Shown one piece after another: positions 35,669-47,920 of a stretch of DNA of 64,000 nucleotides. Position 1 is the stretch's first letter; every line of letters begins with the position of its first letter. Below the pieces are notes generated by a model. The model did no database searches, was not told the origin of the DNA, and saw nothing but the letters and a program-made list of their open reading frames with translations. The position numbers were made by a program, and so were the translations under genes. Origin of the DNA: Typha latifolia (Eukaryota; Streptophyta; Magnoliopsida; Poales; Typhaceae); the NCBI GenBank assembly GCA_019914945.1, contig CM034100.1, positions 2,803,209 through 2,867,208 on the forward strand, written 5' to 3'.

Positions 35669-36427
35669 ATGCTGAGCCTTCGGAAGAGTCTTCATACGTT
35701 GCTAGGGTTTTCCGACCCCGACGATCGCCGGGATCCATCCTACCGCTGCAGGAATATTCCCCTGCCGGACGGCGGGCTACTCCGCCTCCTAGCTGGCGAC
35801 CCGCCGAAGCCGCCCCACGTGGTGGAGTCCGCCGTCGTGGGCCCCACTGCGTCTCCGCCGGCGGCGCGGGTCGACGCCGGATCCCGCGGCCTCCTCCACC
35901 CCGACCACGGGGATCACTGCACGGAGAGCATCGGATCGGAGAGCTGCGACGGGGAGGCGGTGGAGGAGGCAGAGATGGAGGAGAAGGTGGCGGCGGCGGC
36001 GGAGGAGGAGAAGAGAGAGTGGGGACAGCCGCGTCGGCGGAGGGAGGCGGCGAAGGCGGATGCGAAGAGATTTCCGCCGCCTCTGCCGTGGCTCGTCGGG
36101 CGGCGGAGCCTTTTCTTCCGGGTCGTCAAGGAGGACGGACGGGTCCGGCTCACTGAGGTGCGGATGGAGCGGCCGGAGATATTCCACGCCTCCCGCCATG
36201 ACGGTCGGCTCAGATTGGAGCTCATCGGACGCAACGGGAGCGCGAATCTCGAGGCGGAAAAGGTGGCAAAAGACGATGAGATGGAAGAAGGGAAAGAGGA
36301 GACGGAGATGGAGATGGAGGAGGAGAAGGAGAGGTGGGAAGTGGGAAGGATGACGAGGTGTCAAGATGCGGTGAACGGTAACGATATGCCGATGTGGTGG
36401 AGTCACCGCTTTGTGACGACCGCGTGA
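35669..36427 (+). CDS. FANTASTIC FOUR (FAF)-like protein
   Basis: A single-exon gene of 252 residues. The FAF domain spans about residues 132-186: it opens KRFPPPLPWL, continues through FFRVVKEDGRVRLTEVRME and closes with a GRLRLELIG block, matching the plant-specific FAF family, whose Arabidopsis members influence shoot-meristem size through WUSCHEL. An upstream CTESIGSESCD patch is also typical. The flanks are low-complexity: an acidic Glu/Ala-rich stretch before the domain and a Glu/Met-rich stretch after it (about 200-225). The gene is very GC-rich, as FAF genes of monocots often are. Long ORFs on the opposite strand and other frames result from this bias. Subcellular location is not evident. 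Confidence 0.88.
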   Translation: MLSLRKSLHTLLGFSDPDDRRDPSYRCRNIPLPDGGLLRLLAGDPPKPPHVVESAVVGPTASPPAARVDAGSRGLLHPDHGDHCTESIGSESCDGEAVEEAEMEEKVAAAAEEEKREWGQPRRRREAAKADAKRFPPPLPWLVGRRSLFFRVVKEDGRVRLTEVRMERPEIFHASRHDGRLRLELIGRNGSANLEAEKVAKDDEMEEGKEETEMEMEEEKERWEVGRMTRCQDAVNGNDMPMWWSHRFVTTA

Positions 36428-37362
36428 GGCGGAGCAAGTCAGAGGGCGGTGAGAGAGGGATAAGGGTCACCGTGTGAACTCGTGCGCGCGGGTGGCGTCA
36501 TTTATCGGTCACTTTTTTCCGAAGGTTTTGGTAAGTTTTTTAGGGCTCGAAATTAGATTAAAGTACATAATCTTGACCCAATATTGCATACATTCCTTTG
36601 AGAATAAAATCACTCAGGCCTTGGCAACCCTCAATTACTAAGAATTTGAGGAAAATCTATTTTCCAGATTTTAAAAAAAAATTCAAAATAGTATTTGGGA
36701 TGGTTATTAGAGTTTCAAAATACTCTAGCAATAAGCCAAATTACATGACTTTGGGGCTGGTGTTATTTTTATTTAGAAAACTTTTTCAAAATTAAGAAGG
36801 CCCATTTCTTCCGAACCCTCTGTGGCTCTCTCTCTCTCTCTCTCTCTCTCTCCCTAACAATACAATATATTTTCCTTCTTCCATGGAGTGTTATTAGAAG
36901 TTGCTCTATAAAAGCCATTTTCACAAACTGCTTAGTCGCTAGGATTTGATTCACTCGGTCATGACTTGACGACACCATTGGTAGCAAGCGTATGGCAGTT
37001 GAATTGTGGGTCCGAGGATGATGAATCCATATTAATTACTCAAACATCATACCTGAATTAAATAATTCTTAAGGAAAATGTATAGAGTTTGTCCAATCAA
37101 ATTCAGAGCATCCAAACAGGCCGTCAATGTATTCATAAACTATCTTTATCTTGTTGATCACCACCCAAAGATTCATGTCTTTGCATTCTAAATACAAAAG
37201 AACAACGGCAACCAAAGGAGAACAAATGTACATGTAGTTCTCTCTCTCTCTCTCTCTCTCTGTTAGCAAATTCCTATCACTACACACACTATTTTTAAAT
37301 CATGTAAAGAAATCCTAACCTATGAACAAGCAAAGGAAACCAAGCACATACACAACTCTTAG
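36428..37362. other. Intergenic region with two CT microsatellites
   Basis: The 3' flanks of the convergent FAF-like and DNase-I-like genes. Contains (CT)n tracts at 36826-36852 and 37239-37261 and otherwise A/T-rich sequence. No gene is supported. Confidence 0.6.
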
Positions 37363-39299
37363 TTAGCTCCCCCATATCCCTTTGGATGAAGCCTTATCTA
37401 TCTTTACAACTCGCGGTTTCGGATCGCGGCGGTGACCGGTGTCAGCTTTGTCGGCGTTAGCCATCGCTACGTCAACTTTTACAATGTGATGATCTGAAGT
37501 GCCCTTTGATGAGAAGACTCCATAAGAGCCAGGGACAAATTTATAGGGTAAATTTGGTGAAGCTAGTATGTAGTCTACTCTTGTGCCATACTTGCATGTC
37601 CCTTGCACATCTGCACTTGATTATAGAAAGATTAGGTAATGATTAGTAGATTCTTTACCACAGATATTTAATTGATTGAGGGTATCATTACCTTGCCCTT
37701 TGGCAACTACAACAACAGCTTCACATTCCCCTGCAAAGTTCTTGGCATCCACATACTGCTTTCCCTTCAAGTACTTCATTACCTCCACCTTTGGTGTTGG
37801 CTTTCCAATCTCTTGATAGTACTATGAGGCATCATTACCAAAACTTTATCAGAAAAATAGGCCCAAGAGAAGAATAATCAAATATATAACCAAAGATTTG
37901 GCAACCTGTTTACCTTAACAATATCTTCCCATCTCTCTACAGAGTAGTCAGTTTCATCAAGAGAGTTTAATCCTCCGGCTAAAATATGCGGTGTGTCGCT
38001 AGATCGGAGAATCGAATTGATCTGTTTCAATCTCCAGTTCTCATCAAGGTGATCCAGATGAGTACAGTGGAAGTTTATTTCTCCAACCTTAGGGACCTCA
38101 ATTGTGGCTTTCAACACATTCCTGCTTGCAAGTTACACTGACAAGTGAACAAATGGAGCCAGTTGACATTTAAATAAATGGATACTTCTTCAGTACAGTA
38201 TAACTCTTTGATGAAGTTCTAGGTTGCTAGACAAATTATTTACTAATAATGCTAAATTATTGTACTAATTTACCTAATCCTTTTCTTAGTGATTGCTGTA
38301 CAGTACTTGTGCTTGTCTGTCTTAGAGTACTGTAAGAATATCCAAAGACTCCTGCTTGGGCTGGCTGCCACTAAGTGACTCCTTAATGTGATCATCAATC
38401 TCCCTAATTTCAGTACTAAAACTCTAAATCAAGAAAAAGATTGCAATTATTTATCGCCAAGAATTACTAGCAGAGTTGTGATGAGTAACCGTAATAACTC
38501 GGATCTTTATCACGATTTTTTTTCCTTGTTAGTTTTTTTTTCTCTTTTATTATTCAGCGGTTAAACCGGGAAGAGGAACAAACCTGAAATCGGTGTCGTC
38601 GAAGATTTTCTGGACATTCCAATGCTTGATCGGGAACTTGGATAGGATGGCATCGCCGTACTCCGGCGCCCAGCTCTCGGCGAAGACGTACTTCATTCCG
38701 AGCCCCTCCGCCAACTCCGACAGCGGCCGCATCCCCTTCTCCTCCTCCGCCTTCACATTCTGCAACGCGATGACATCCGCCTCCACCTCTCTCAGCACAT
38801 CCAACACGCTCCTATCGCTCCCTCGCACGCTCTCCTTCTCCCTCGCTGCTCTCGGCAGGCTGAAGCTATGGCTAATGGGCGCTTTCCCCTTCCAAGCCCT
38901 GCTCCCAGAACCCATCTGCTTGCTTCTCTCCACCGAGATCTCGTTGTCCGGGAGATTTATCGACACGCGTAATTTAGACCTCGACAAGCTCTGCTGCTTC
39001 AGAATGCTCTTCGGGCGGTCGTTCGCCGTCTTGCATCGGATATCGTGCTCCTGTCCTCCGCCGGCGGTCGCTGGCCGACCAGTCTCCGACACCGCGGGCG
39101 CCATCGAGAACATGGCGGCGTTGAACGTCGCGATCCGGATCGGCCTTCCGCTGTCGTCGTCTCTCACATCGAACGCATCCTTCGCTTTCGTACTCCTCCC
39201 AAATCTTTGCACGACTACCTTCGGCTTCGAGCGGCGGCGGGCCGGCCACCGGAGACTTGAGAAGATGCGGCGGAGGGCGAGCTTGGCCATCTTGAGCAT
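37363..39299 (-). CDS. DNase-I-like endonuclease/exonuclease/phosphatase family protein
   Basis: Four exons (39299-38584, 38121-37914, 37821-37692, 37610-37363) give 433 residues, resembling the plant DNase-I-like superfamily proteins such as At3g21530. The fold begins with RIATFNAAMF near residue 55, interrupted by a long basic, Ser-rich insert. It continues with ADVIALQNVK near 185, NFHCTHLDH, GGLNSLDETD, then GTRVDYILASPN and SDHHIVKVDV near the C-terminus. The Mg-binding Glu usual in the LQE motif is Asn here, so catalytic activity is uncertain; I do not know whether the subfamily shares this. No signal peptide is evident, but the N-terminus is very basic. The substrate is unknown. All introns are GT-AG. 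The 254-residue ORF on the opposite strand of exon 1 is a GC-bias shadow. Confidence 0.87.
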
Positions 39300-39493
39300 C
39301 GAATTGGAGACTTTTGGTAACTCTGGCTATTGCTTGGGAGTGATCATAGATAGCTAAGCTAAGCTATCTACGACTTGTTATTCTCCCTCCACTCTGACGA
39401 TGACATGAGAGAGAAGAAAGCGATTAGTTATAGTTTAGTTTTGGTTTAGTTAGCCGAGGAAGACTTAGTACGCCCTCTCCTAAGGGTGACTGA

Positions 39494-39499
39494 CACGTG
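39494..39499. promoter_or_regulatory. ABRE-type G-box upstream of the DNase-I-like gene
   Basis: CACGTG in the context GACACGTGGAC, about 195 bp upstream of the ATG at 39299. ACACGTGG is the classic abscisic-acid response core. Function is inferred from the motif only. Confidence 0.4.
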
Positions 39500-40408
39500 G
39501 ACGTAGTAGATGAGAGGAGAGGAGAGGAGAGGAGAGGAGAGAGGATAGAGAAACCCTCTCAACTGCCCCCCCTCCCAGTTGGCCACTGAGTGGGTCAAGA
39601 GGGGACTGCTTTTGGGGGAAGAAAACAACTGGCATTTTCAACTACTCCAAGCAATAATTATAAATGCAAAGTAGGATTCAGCTTCAAACTATGCTAACTG
39701 AGGCAATTATACAAGGAGATACAGCTCACCATAAGAAGCCATGTCTTTAAATTATGTTTGGACTTGTGGACCCATTTGTCTTGTCCTTGCTTTCTCGAAT
39801 GCTATGTGAGAGTTGCGTATTTAACGTAATATTAAAATATGAGTTCCTGAATTTTTACGACAGAAGTTATGTGCTCAAATTTTACTAGATTATTAAATTG
39901 TTTAAGTTTAGAGGTTATAAAAATATATATATAAAACTTAATGCTTTGCATACACCGAGGAGAGGTCTTCACCAAAATTTTCCACTGCTTCTTTACCTTT
40001 GTGACAAAGTTGTTGCTAAAAGACCCACCCACCCACTGTTCCCAATTGGATTAACCAAAAGTATTGGTCTCTTTCTTAACCTTAATCTTAGCCAGGATTC
40101 GTTGAAGAAATAGAAAGGGGGTTAGAGAATCACCTTTGGGCTTTGTGCTCAAAAGGTGAAAGTAGGGATGGAGAGTTGTTCTTTTGGAAAGGCTGACCTT
40201 AGTGTGACTTTGATTGATGCCATGCAATTAGAAAAGTAGAGTTAACTATAGTGGGCACCATCGTCATTAAACTAATCTGCTATTTAGGACGAGTGCAATG
40301 GTGTCAGCTTGCTGGATTTTGGGTGTACATGGGAGGAATAATAACGAACAAGACATGAAGACAAGCAGATGGGCAATTCAGGATCTCACTTTTTGTTTTC
40401 CATCTCTC

Positions 40409-40414
<6 letters not shown>

Positions 40415-40454
<40 letters not shown>
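40415..40454. repeat. (CT)n microsatellite
   Basis: About 20 CT units in the spacer between the DNase-I-like and PPDK genes, not close to a start codon. Confidence 0.93.
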
Positions 40455-40455
<1 letters not shown>

Positions 40456-40859
40456 AATGGAGATTGAATGATGAATTAAAAAAAGACTAGCCTTTGGAAT
40501 AAGTAGCTGACATGACAATTATAAAACTAGAAGGATAAAGTGAGAAAGAAAAGAAGATAAAATGCTTGACAAAATTGTTTCCAAACTGAAGAACTGCAAA
40601 TTCTTTTTTTTTTTTTTTCATTTTTTCATATTGAGACACTGGTCTTCCTCAGATAACAAAAGGGGCACCAAAAGAAAGATCACAAGAGCCACCTCTAAAA
40701 GTATCCAGTGTATCTCTGCATTACAGATAATTTTACATATACTTAAGTGAGAGATAGCACAGGACACAGAAGGGAGCTATTATTCCACTGCGATGCATTA
40801 ATTATTCCGCGAAGAACAAACGCTCAGATGTCGATCTGATGCCCGAAATAAAGTTTGCT

Positions 40860-43800
40860 CTAAACAACCACTTGAGCAGCCGCTAACCGAGCGATAGGAA
40901 CCCTGCAAATGATAATAAAAAATTTTGTTTGTAGGGTAGATCATTTCCTCTAGAGTATGTTGGTGGTGGTATAGTATGAATCTTATGTATTACTTAATTT
41001 AGAAAAAAAAGAAAAGATTCTGATGATATACCTGAATGGGGAGCATGAAACGTAGTCTAATCCGGCCTTTGCGAAGAAGGCAACTGAAGAAGGTTCACCC
41101 CCATGCTCACCACAAATTCCCACCTGTCCAAGAATTCAGAGCGATGTTAGTCTCTCTATCTGAAAACTGGTATTAGACGAATGCGTTCAGATTTCCAGAC
41201 ACATCCACTGTGTACTTCTTATGTTGCTAACCTTTAAATCAGGCCGAGCCCTGCGGCCTCTTTCGGTTGCGATCTTAATCAGCTCGCCGACCCCCTTCTG
41301 ATCAAGCACCTGGCATACGAGCACTCTATCAGAATTCACAACTCCAACTGTAGTAAGATATAGTGTCCCAACAAAATAACGTGAATCTTTCTTACTGATA
41401 AATAATTACATATAATGTTACCTCGAAAGGATCATTTTGCAGGATACCCTGGGCTAGGTAGATTGGGAGAAACTTGCCAACATCATCTCTACTATAACCA
41501 AATGTCATCTGTGTGAGATCATTTGTCCCAAAAGAGAAGAACTCTGCTTGCTCTGCAATCTGCCAATCACAATAAAGAGTTTGAATAAGGAGAGAGTCTA
41601 AAAAATCAATATTGATATGGGAGAATAATTGGCAATCATACTTGTCCTGTCCAAATTTAAGGATGATGACTGCAAGCCTAACAGAAGCAAATGAGTGGTA
41701 GGTACTATATCTGGTATAATGATTTCTTCTAGGATGTATTGTTTATGGTCATACTCATATGTGACTTAAGAGTATAATGAAGTAGACCTTGGTATAAGTA
41801 TGAACAAGTTAATCATGCATGTAAATTTTGGTTACTATATTAGACGTCAAATAATATCCTGAAAAATCGAGAGAGCTAAGTTTGCAACTCACCTCATCTG
41901 CTACTAAGGCAGCCCTAGGAATTTCAATCATGGTCCCAACTTTATAGTTAATAGAAGTGCCCATGGCAGCAAACACTTTTTCTGCGATTTTGCGTATCAG
42001 ACTCATTTGATGCCCTAGTTCCTGCAAGTCCAAGATGTCGATCATTGAAAGATGGAAAGAGGTGCAAAACAGGGGACACCATGCAACTGGAGAATTAAAC
42101 CATTCAAAATTGATATGATATGAGACTTCACAACTGGATATGGAGCAAATTTTCACATTTCTGTTATTTTCACTTCACAAATGGATCATTCTTTAAAATT
42201 TTAGATGGTATTTTACTTCCACTGTAGTTTACTCTTGTAATAATGAATAGTAGGTCACCCAAGCACTGTCACTGGATTATTACAAATGTGCAGCTGAAAA
42301 TGAAATAATGCTTAGAATGAGAACAGAGTGAAAGATAGGACAAGGGACATGCCTGAGGTGTTCCCACGAGAGGTACCATTATTTCTGGAAAAACTTTAAC
42401 ACCTTGGTTGATCATAGAAATAGCAGCTTCAAAAATAGCACGCGCTTGCATTTCTGTTAATTCCGGGTATGATATTCCGAGCCTAAAATCACAAGATCGT
42501 GCCATTAATACACCGTAAATAAATGATGGGATAGATATTCTCAACATAAAACAAATATGATCTTTCAGAAAGTACATCTTCACCAAATGAGAGAAATAGT
42601 GCTGTAATCACAAAAAAAAAATTTAACAAAAAGCAAAGGTTTGAACTATAGATATGTACTATCAATTTTCTGGAGTAGATTTCTAAGACAATATAAGGAG
42701 AGGAAATAATAATCAATCAAAGAGTAAAGAGTGCCAAACAAAATTTTAATAGGTAGATTACAGGCAAGAAGATTGGCAAAGTAAGTCCAACCTGCAGCCG
42801 CGGAAACCAAGCATTGGATTTACTTCGGAGAGCTTCTCAACTCTTGCAAAGACTTCCTCTTCGGTTGTGCCAGTGTCTGAAGATAATTCACGTACGATGT
42901 CATCAATGTTACCTTCTGGAAGGAACTCGTGAAGAGGAGGATCTAACAACCGGATAGTCACTGGAAGTCCTGAAATATAAACATTTAAGGAGATCAAAAA
43001 TCAAAATAAATGCTTCCTGAGAAACCCCTAGGAGAAGTAAAAAAAACCAGTTGTCATGGGAACAATATGATGAGAAATGTTTTATTTAACACTTAAATGC
43101 TTTAAGAGCATCATTAGATCCAGGGAATTCCTCAACTATCAGGTCTGACTATTACAAATTCTCCGTCAGATTGCAAATGCACATGCAATCAGTAATAGTC
43201 AAGCAATATCGATGCCTTCTATATCTATACCAGCATGCCAATCACCACTCCATGATAGATGCCTTCTATATCTATACCAACATGCCAATCACAACTCTAT
43301 GATAGCCTACTATATCGTTTCTTTTAAAGTTCCATAATATCATGAAGCTGATGAGATAATTAACATCTCTGAGTGAAGAAAACTCATACCATCCATGGCA
43401 CGGAAAATGCCTTCAAAATCAGATCTCTGGTAGGGCAAGAGGAGATCCAATGCTTTTTGCCTCTGTTCAAGAGTTGGTGCCATTATCATCTTTCTTACAG
43501 CCTTTATCCTTTCGTCGGAAGCAAAGAACTGAGACATTATGCATGCCAAAATGCAAATTGAAGATTATTAGTGACTAGCATTGTATAAAGTCAAAACAAG
43601 CTTCTGAGTGCTTAACATCTCTTGAAGCATTAAAATTTACAACAGTACAGATTAGATAATTTAGTCTTCTTTTCCATATACAATTATTATCATTTAATGA
43701 GGAACATTTATCTTCATTGTAGCTTAGCAGATACAAATGGTTAGTAACCAATATTATCTGTGTTTTACACCAGAGCAGTCGATCAGTGATGTGATATAAA

Positions 43801-46800
43801 TTTTCCAGGACCATTAAAAAAGATAGACAAAGAGAAAATATTAAACTCACCATGTGTTCTGTCCTACAAAGTCCAATTCCTTCAGCACCATTATTTCTTG
43901 CAGCCAATGCATCTGCAGGTGTGTCTGCATTTGCCATGACCTAGCATATTGACCATTCACAATGAGCACTTCCACTTTTGTGAATGACAAAAAGCATTTG
44001 CGCAAACCAAACAAAACTGACGATATCCAATTCTTCTCATATTGGACACACTATGATTTGTAAAAGGCAATGAAACTAATTGAAAAAAATAAAACAAATA
44101 TTTACAATATTTGATAAGTTTATAAAAAGAGGCTGTAGTAAATATTGCTTTTAAATCATAAGAGTTCCAAGTTTTGTGTTGGCCAGAAGGCAAGAAAAGT
44201 TTGTTTGCCCATAAAATTGGTACCTTTATCTGCCTAATCCCGTCCACCCAAGCCATGAAAGCTCCCAAGTCACCACTGAGAGCTGGTGGACAAAGTGGCT
44301 GCTTTCCCAAAATAACTTCTCCAGTTGATCCATTCAGTGATAGCCAGTCACCTTCCTGTAAAATCTTGTCTCCAACAACAACTACCTAAAATGCCAAAAA
44401 AATAAATAAAGAATATCAAAAACCAAAAAAATCTTGCAACAAAAAAGTGACACAAAGTTTATTACTTATAGTAACTCATTGCTAAATAAGAAAGAATCAT
44501 AATTGCGACTGTTAACAATCAATAGAAGTTCAATATTATGAAATTAGTTAAGTGTAACATGCTAAAACTTCACCACATTGGAAAGCAGTTGATCTAAGTA
44601 GTCACCTTGTCTGCATCATTCACGCGGATATCAGAGCAGCCAGATACACAACATTTTCCCCATCCACGAGCTACAACAGCCGCATGAGAAGTCATGCCAC
44701 CTCTTGCTGTCAGAATACCGGTGGCTGCATGCATGCCACCAACATCCTCCGGACTGGTCTCCGTCCTCACCTGCATATATGCAAACCATGATAAACGTAA
44801 AACATGAGAGAATAACAAGGTCAACAAAGTTGAGCATATGTAATTTTCATCGAGTTACATGCATCTTTTATGACCACCAGGCAGTAAAATCAAGTATGCA
44901 CAATTGCTTTATTCTACTCTTATGCAATAACAACCTAAATCAACAACAATTACAGAAGTCTGATCTGTAATCTTCATCTTCATCTTCATTATATTCATAA
45001 TCTAACTCTAACCTTTCTTATAGAGAATTACACTAGATCAAACATTTAAGTCCACAAGGCTCCAAGATTAAGGAAGGGTTCAATTAAAAGCCATGTATCA
45101 TAATCACCTAGAAAACATCTTAATAGGTTCATTGTGGCACACTTCACATAGGATGATGACCAAGGTGGAATAATTCAAAATAACACTCTCCTATAATTGC
45201 AGATTACCTAGAATTCTAGAAACAGCCTGCCGGTAACATAATGTTGGCTATATGATCTTATACCAAGAGGATGACTTTCTTACCAAAATTACAGCCTTCC
45301 CTTGGGTGTGCCATGCTTCAGCGTCCTCAGCAGTGAAGACAACTTGACCTACTGCAGCACCCGGTGATGCTGGCAAGCCTGTAGCAATCACTTTGTCTTT
45401 GTATGCAGAGGGATCTTCAAACTGTTAAGGATGGAGATAGTAAAAATCAGCCAGATATCTAACACAGTGATCTATAAATAACAATGAGTGTCTACGAGTA
45501 AATCTAACTGATACCTGTGGATGAAGAAGTTGGTCCAGATGCCCTGGTTCTACCATTTTAATAGCAGAACGAGTATCAACAAGGCCCTCCTCGACCATGT
45601 CCACTGCAATCTTTACAGCACCTTTGCCGGTACGCTTTCCTGTTCTGCACTGAAGCATCCAAAGCCTATTTTCTTGAACAGTAAATTCAATATCCTGCAT
45701 TTATAGGAGAAAGATCAATTAATTTCAAGCTCTGTGAACAATAAATGGCCCCAGATTCAAAGTTACTAATATTCATCTTAAGTAAATCAGAATTTGATGA
45801 GGCGATAAGTGCAATGAAAATGACTTCAAAAGTATCAGCTGTATTCCTAATCAACACTACTATTATATGTTAGAAAAGAATTGGTCATACCATCATATCC
45901 TTATAATGCCGCTCCAATATGTTGCAATTCTCGACAAGCTCGGCATAAGCCTCTGGCATGCAGTCCTTCATTCTCTCTATATCCTGCGGAGTTCTTATTC
46001 CAGCAACTACATCCTCACCCTGTCATCATTGCAGAGATATGTACAATCACTTAGTTTTACTTAATTAATACATATACAAATTCTAGTCTCCTCGATAATA
46101 GAAAAAAAAATCAAAATTTTGCCAAGCATAACATGGAAAACCCACTTGGATTGGCATAATTTTGGAAATGTGAAGTTGTGAACACATTTAGGATCGTATA
46201 AAGTTCGTTCGTTTACTAATTTGAATCCAGAAAATTGCTTCCAATACCTGCGCATTGATGAGGAACTCCCCGTAAAGCTTCTTCTCGCCGGTGCTAGGGT
46301 TCCTAGTAAAGAGCACGCCGGTCCCGGAGGAATCGCCCATGTTGCCGAACACCATGCACTGCACATTGACCGCAGTTCCCTTGAGCCCAGTGATCTGGTT
46401 GATGCTCCTATACTTCTTCGCCCTGGGACTATCCCAGGAATCAAACACCGCCAAGACCGCCAAGTGCAGCTGCTTCTTTGGATCTACAAACACAGTTCAA
46501 AAATCACAACACAATCTAAGTTCCTAAAATGGCGTAAAAGGATTGGGTCGAAGGAGATGGAAAGATTAATCACCTGAAGGGAATTGCTCGCCTTTGGCTT
46601 CGAGGTAGACATTCTTGTATTGGGCGACCAACTCCTTGAGGTCGGCGGAGGTGAGCTCGGTGTCCTGGCGCACGCCTTTGGCCGCTTTGAGGGCTTCGAG
46701 CTTCTCCTCGAATAGCGCGTGGGGGATACTCATAACCTAAAAACAAATATCTGATTAGAAAGGGGTGTATTCGCAAAAATACAAAATAAATAATCCTCTT

Positions 46801-47540
46801 ATCCGAGTCAAGTGGAGCCCGCGTATAAAAATAGAACACCATAATAATAACGGAAGATCCGAGTCAAAGTACTGACCACGTCCCCGAACATATCCAAAAA
46901 GCGGCGGTACGAGTCGTATGCAAACCTCTCCCCGCTCTTCGCCGCCAACCCCATCACCACCTCATCATTGAGTCCCAGATTTAGCACCGTATCCATCATC
47001 CCAGGCATGGACACCTACGTGCACGTACATCAAATACTATCAAATAACATCCTTACAAAATAGTAATAATAAATAAATAAATAAACTGATGATCATACTG
47101 TCGCGTACCGCAGCACCGGATCGGACGGACACGAGAAGCGGCTTCTCTGCGTTTCCAAGTTTAGCTCCCATTTCCTCCTCCACCCAGAGGAGGCCTTCCA
47201 GAATCTCCTCCCATAGGCCTGGGGGTAGCTTGAGGCCATTCTCCTGGTACTGCTGGCACGCCTCCGTCGACACCGTCAGCCCCGGCGGCACCGATAGCCC
47301 GATGCTCGCCATCTCCGCCAGGTTCGCCCCTTTCCCCCCCAACTGTTACAATTCCAGATAAGAGTTATATATGTGTGTGTATATATATATATATCGCACC
47401 CCTTCTGCTACACCATACTGCTATTGAACAAATAAGTAGGAATCGCTCACCAGAGCTTTCATGCCTTTGTTGCCCTCGCTCTTCCCCTTGCCGAAGGTGA
47501 AGACTCTCTGGTGTCGAACAACATGGGCAGCTGGAGCCAT
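40860..47540 (-). CDS. PPDK: Pyruvate, phosphate dikinase, cytosolic-type start
   Basis: Interconverts pyruvate, ATP and Pi with PEP, AMP and PPi. Nineteen exons from 47540-47451 through 47342-47109, 47014-46877, 46736-46574, 46483-46248, 46019-45891, 45694-45515, 45421-45284, 44770-44606, 44385-44224, 43940-43851, 43528-43390, 42969-42792, 42482-42353, 42021-41893, 41559-41422, 41309-41232, 41123-41032 to 40902-40860 give 883 residues. [10 protein letters not shown] marks the ATP-grasp start. GGMTSHAAV holds the phospho-His465 and the regulatory Thr463. [10 protein letters not shown] carries the C-terminal catalytic Cys843. The N-terminus ([19 protein letters not shown]) lacks a transit peptide, so this start gives a cytosolic enzyme; a plastid form would need an upstream exon that I did not find. 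Intron 14 uses a GC donor (CAG|GCATGT). A TATA box lies 106 bp upstream. Confidence 0.97.
43211..43304. repeat. 47-bp tandem duplication in a PPDK intron
   Basis: Two copies, 43211-43257 and 43258-43304, both starting GATGCCTTCTATATCTATAC with about four differences, in the intron between exons 12 and 13 of PPDK. Confidence 0.93.
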
Positions 47541-47561
47541 TAGTACAATAACAAGGAGAAC

Positions 47562-47602
47562 AAGAAGAAGAAGAAGAAGAAGAACAACAACAACAACAAC
47601 AA
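47562..47602. repeat. Trinucleotide repeats (AAG)n and (AAC)n in the PPDK leader
   Basis: About seven AAG units followed directly by about six AAC units, 22-62 bp upstream of the PPDK ATG. On the coding strand they read as GTT and CTT repeats in the 5' UTR. Confidence 0.92.
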
Positions 47603-47645
47603 AGATTATGTGACTGTGTGATGAGCGAGAGGGTGGAGTGGTGTC

Positions 47646-47653
47646 TATTTATA
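47646..47653 (-). promoter_or_regulatory. TATA box of PPDK
   Basis: TATAAATA on the minus strand, 106 bp upstream of the ATG at 47540. This supports transcription starting just in front of the cytosolic-type first exon. Confidence 0.6.
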
Positions 47654-47882
47654 GGGGGGATTACCATGAGAGGGGAGACGTGATGATAGGGACAAGGGGT
47701 AGGATAACTCTTTGATGGGTCACATACACGTAAATGGGATGGAGATGAGTTGGATAATAAATAGGAATTTTTGGCGTATTCCGAGATAAAACTAAGCGCA
47801 GGGATGGAGGGACGCGTAGGCAGGAAGTACCCACACGAGTCGTGTGGCAGAGCCCCCGAGGCTTTACCTGTCGACGTGGATT

Positions 47883-47920
47883 TAGGTGGGTCCCCTCATC
47901 CCGTTCCTGGGACCCACCTA
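47883..47920. promoter_or_regulatory. 12-bp inverted repeat with two opposed TCP-type sites
   Basis: TAGGTGGGTCCC (47883-47894) and its exact reverse complement (47909-47920) flank a 14-bp spacer. Each arm contains GGACCCAC, which fits the class I TCP/PCF consensus GGNCCCAC. The element sits about 345-380 bp upstream of the PPDK start, in its likely promoter. Confidence 0.5.

Larger units (their letters stand above)
39300..40859. other. Intergenic region upstream of the DNase-I-like gene
   Basis: Promoter of the DNase-I-like gene with an ABRE-type site at 39494-39499, a (GGAGA)n tract at 39511-39542, a long (CT)n tract at 40415-40454 and a poly-T run near 40604-40618. The right end is the 3' flank of the PPDK gene. 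No coding region is supported. Confidence 0.6.

Noticed and set aside
35789..36406. 205-residue minus-strand ORF rich in Leu/His/Arg
   Set aside because: Antisense of the GC-rich FAF-like coding sequence; the length is explained by lack of A/T-rich stop codons.
38593..39357. 254-residue plus-strand ORF
   Set aside because: It is the antisense of the GC-rich first exon of the DNase-I-like gene and has no family features of its own.
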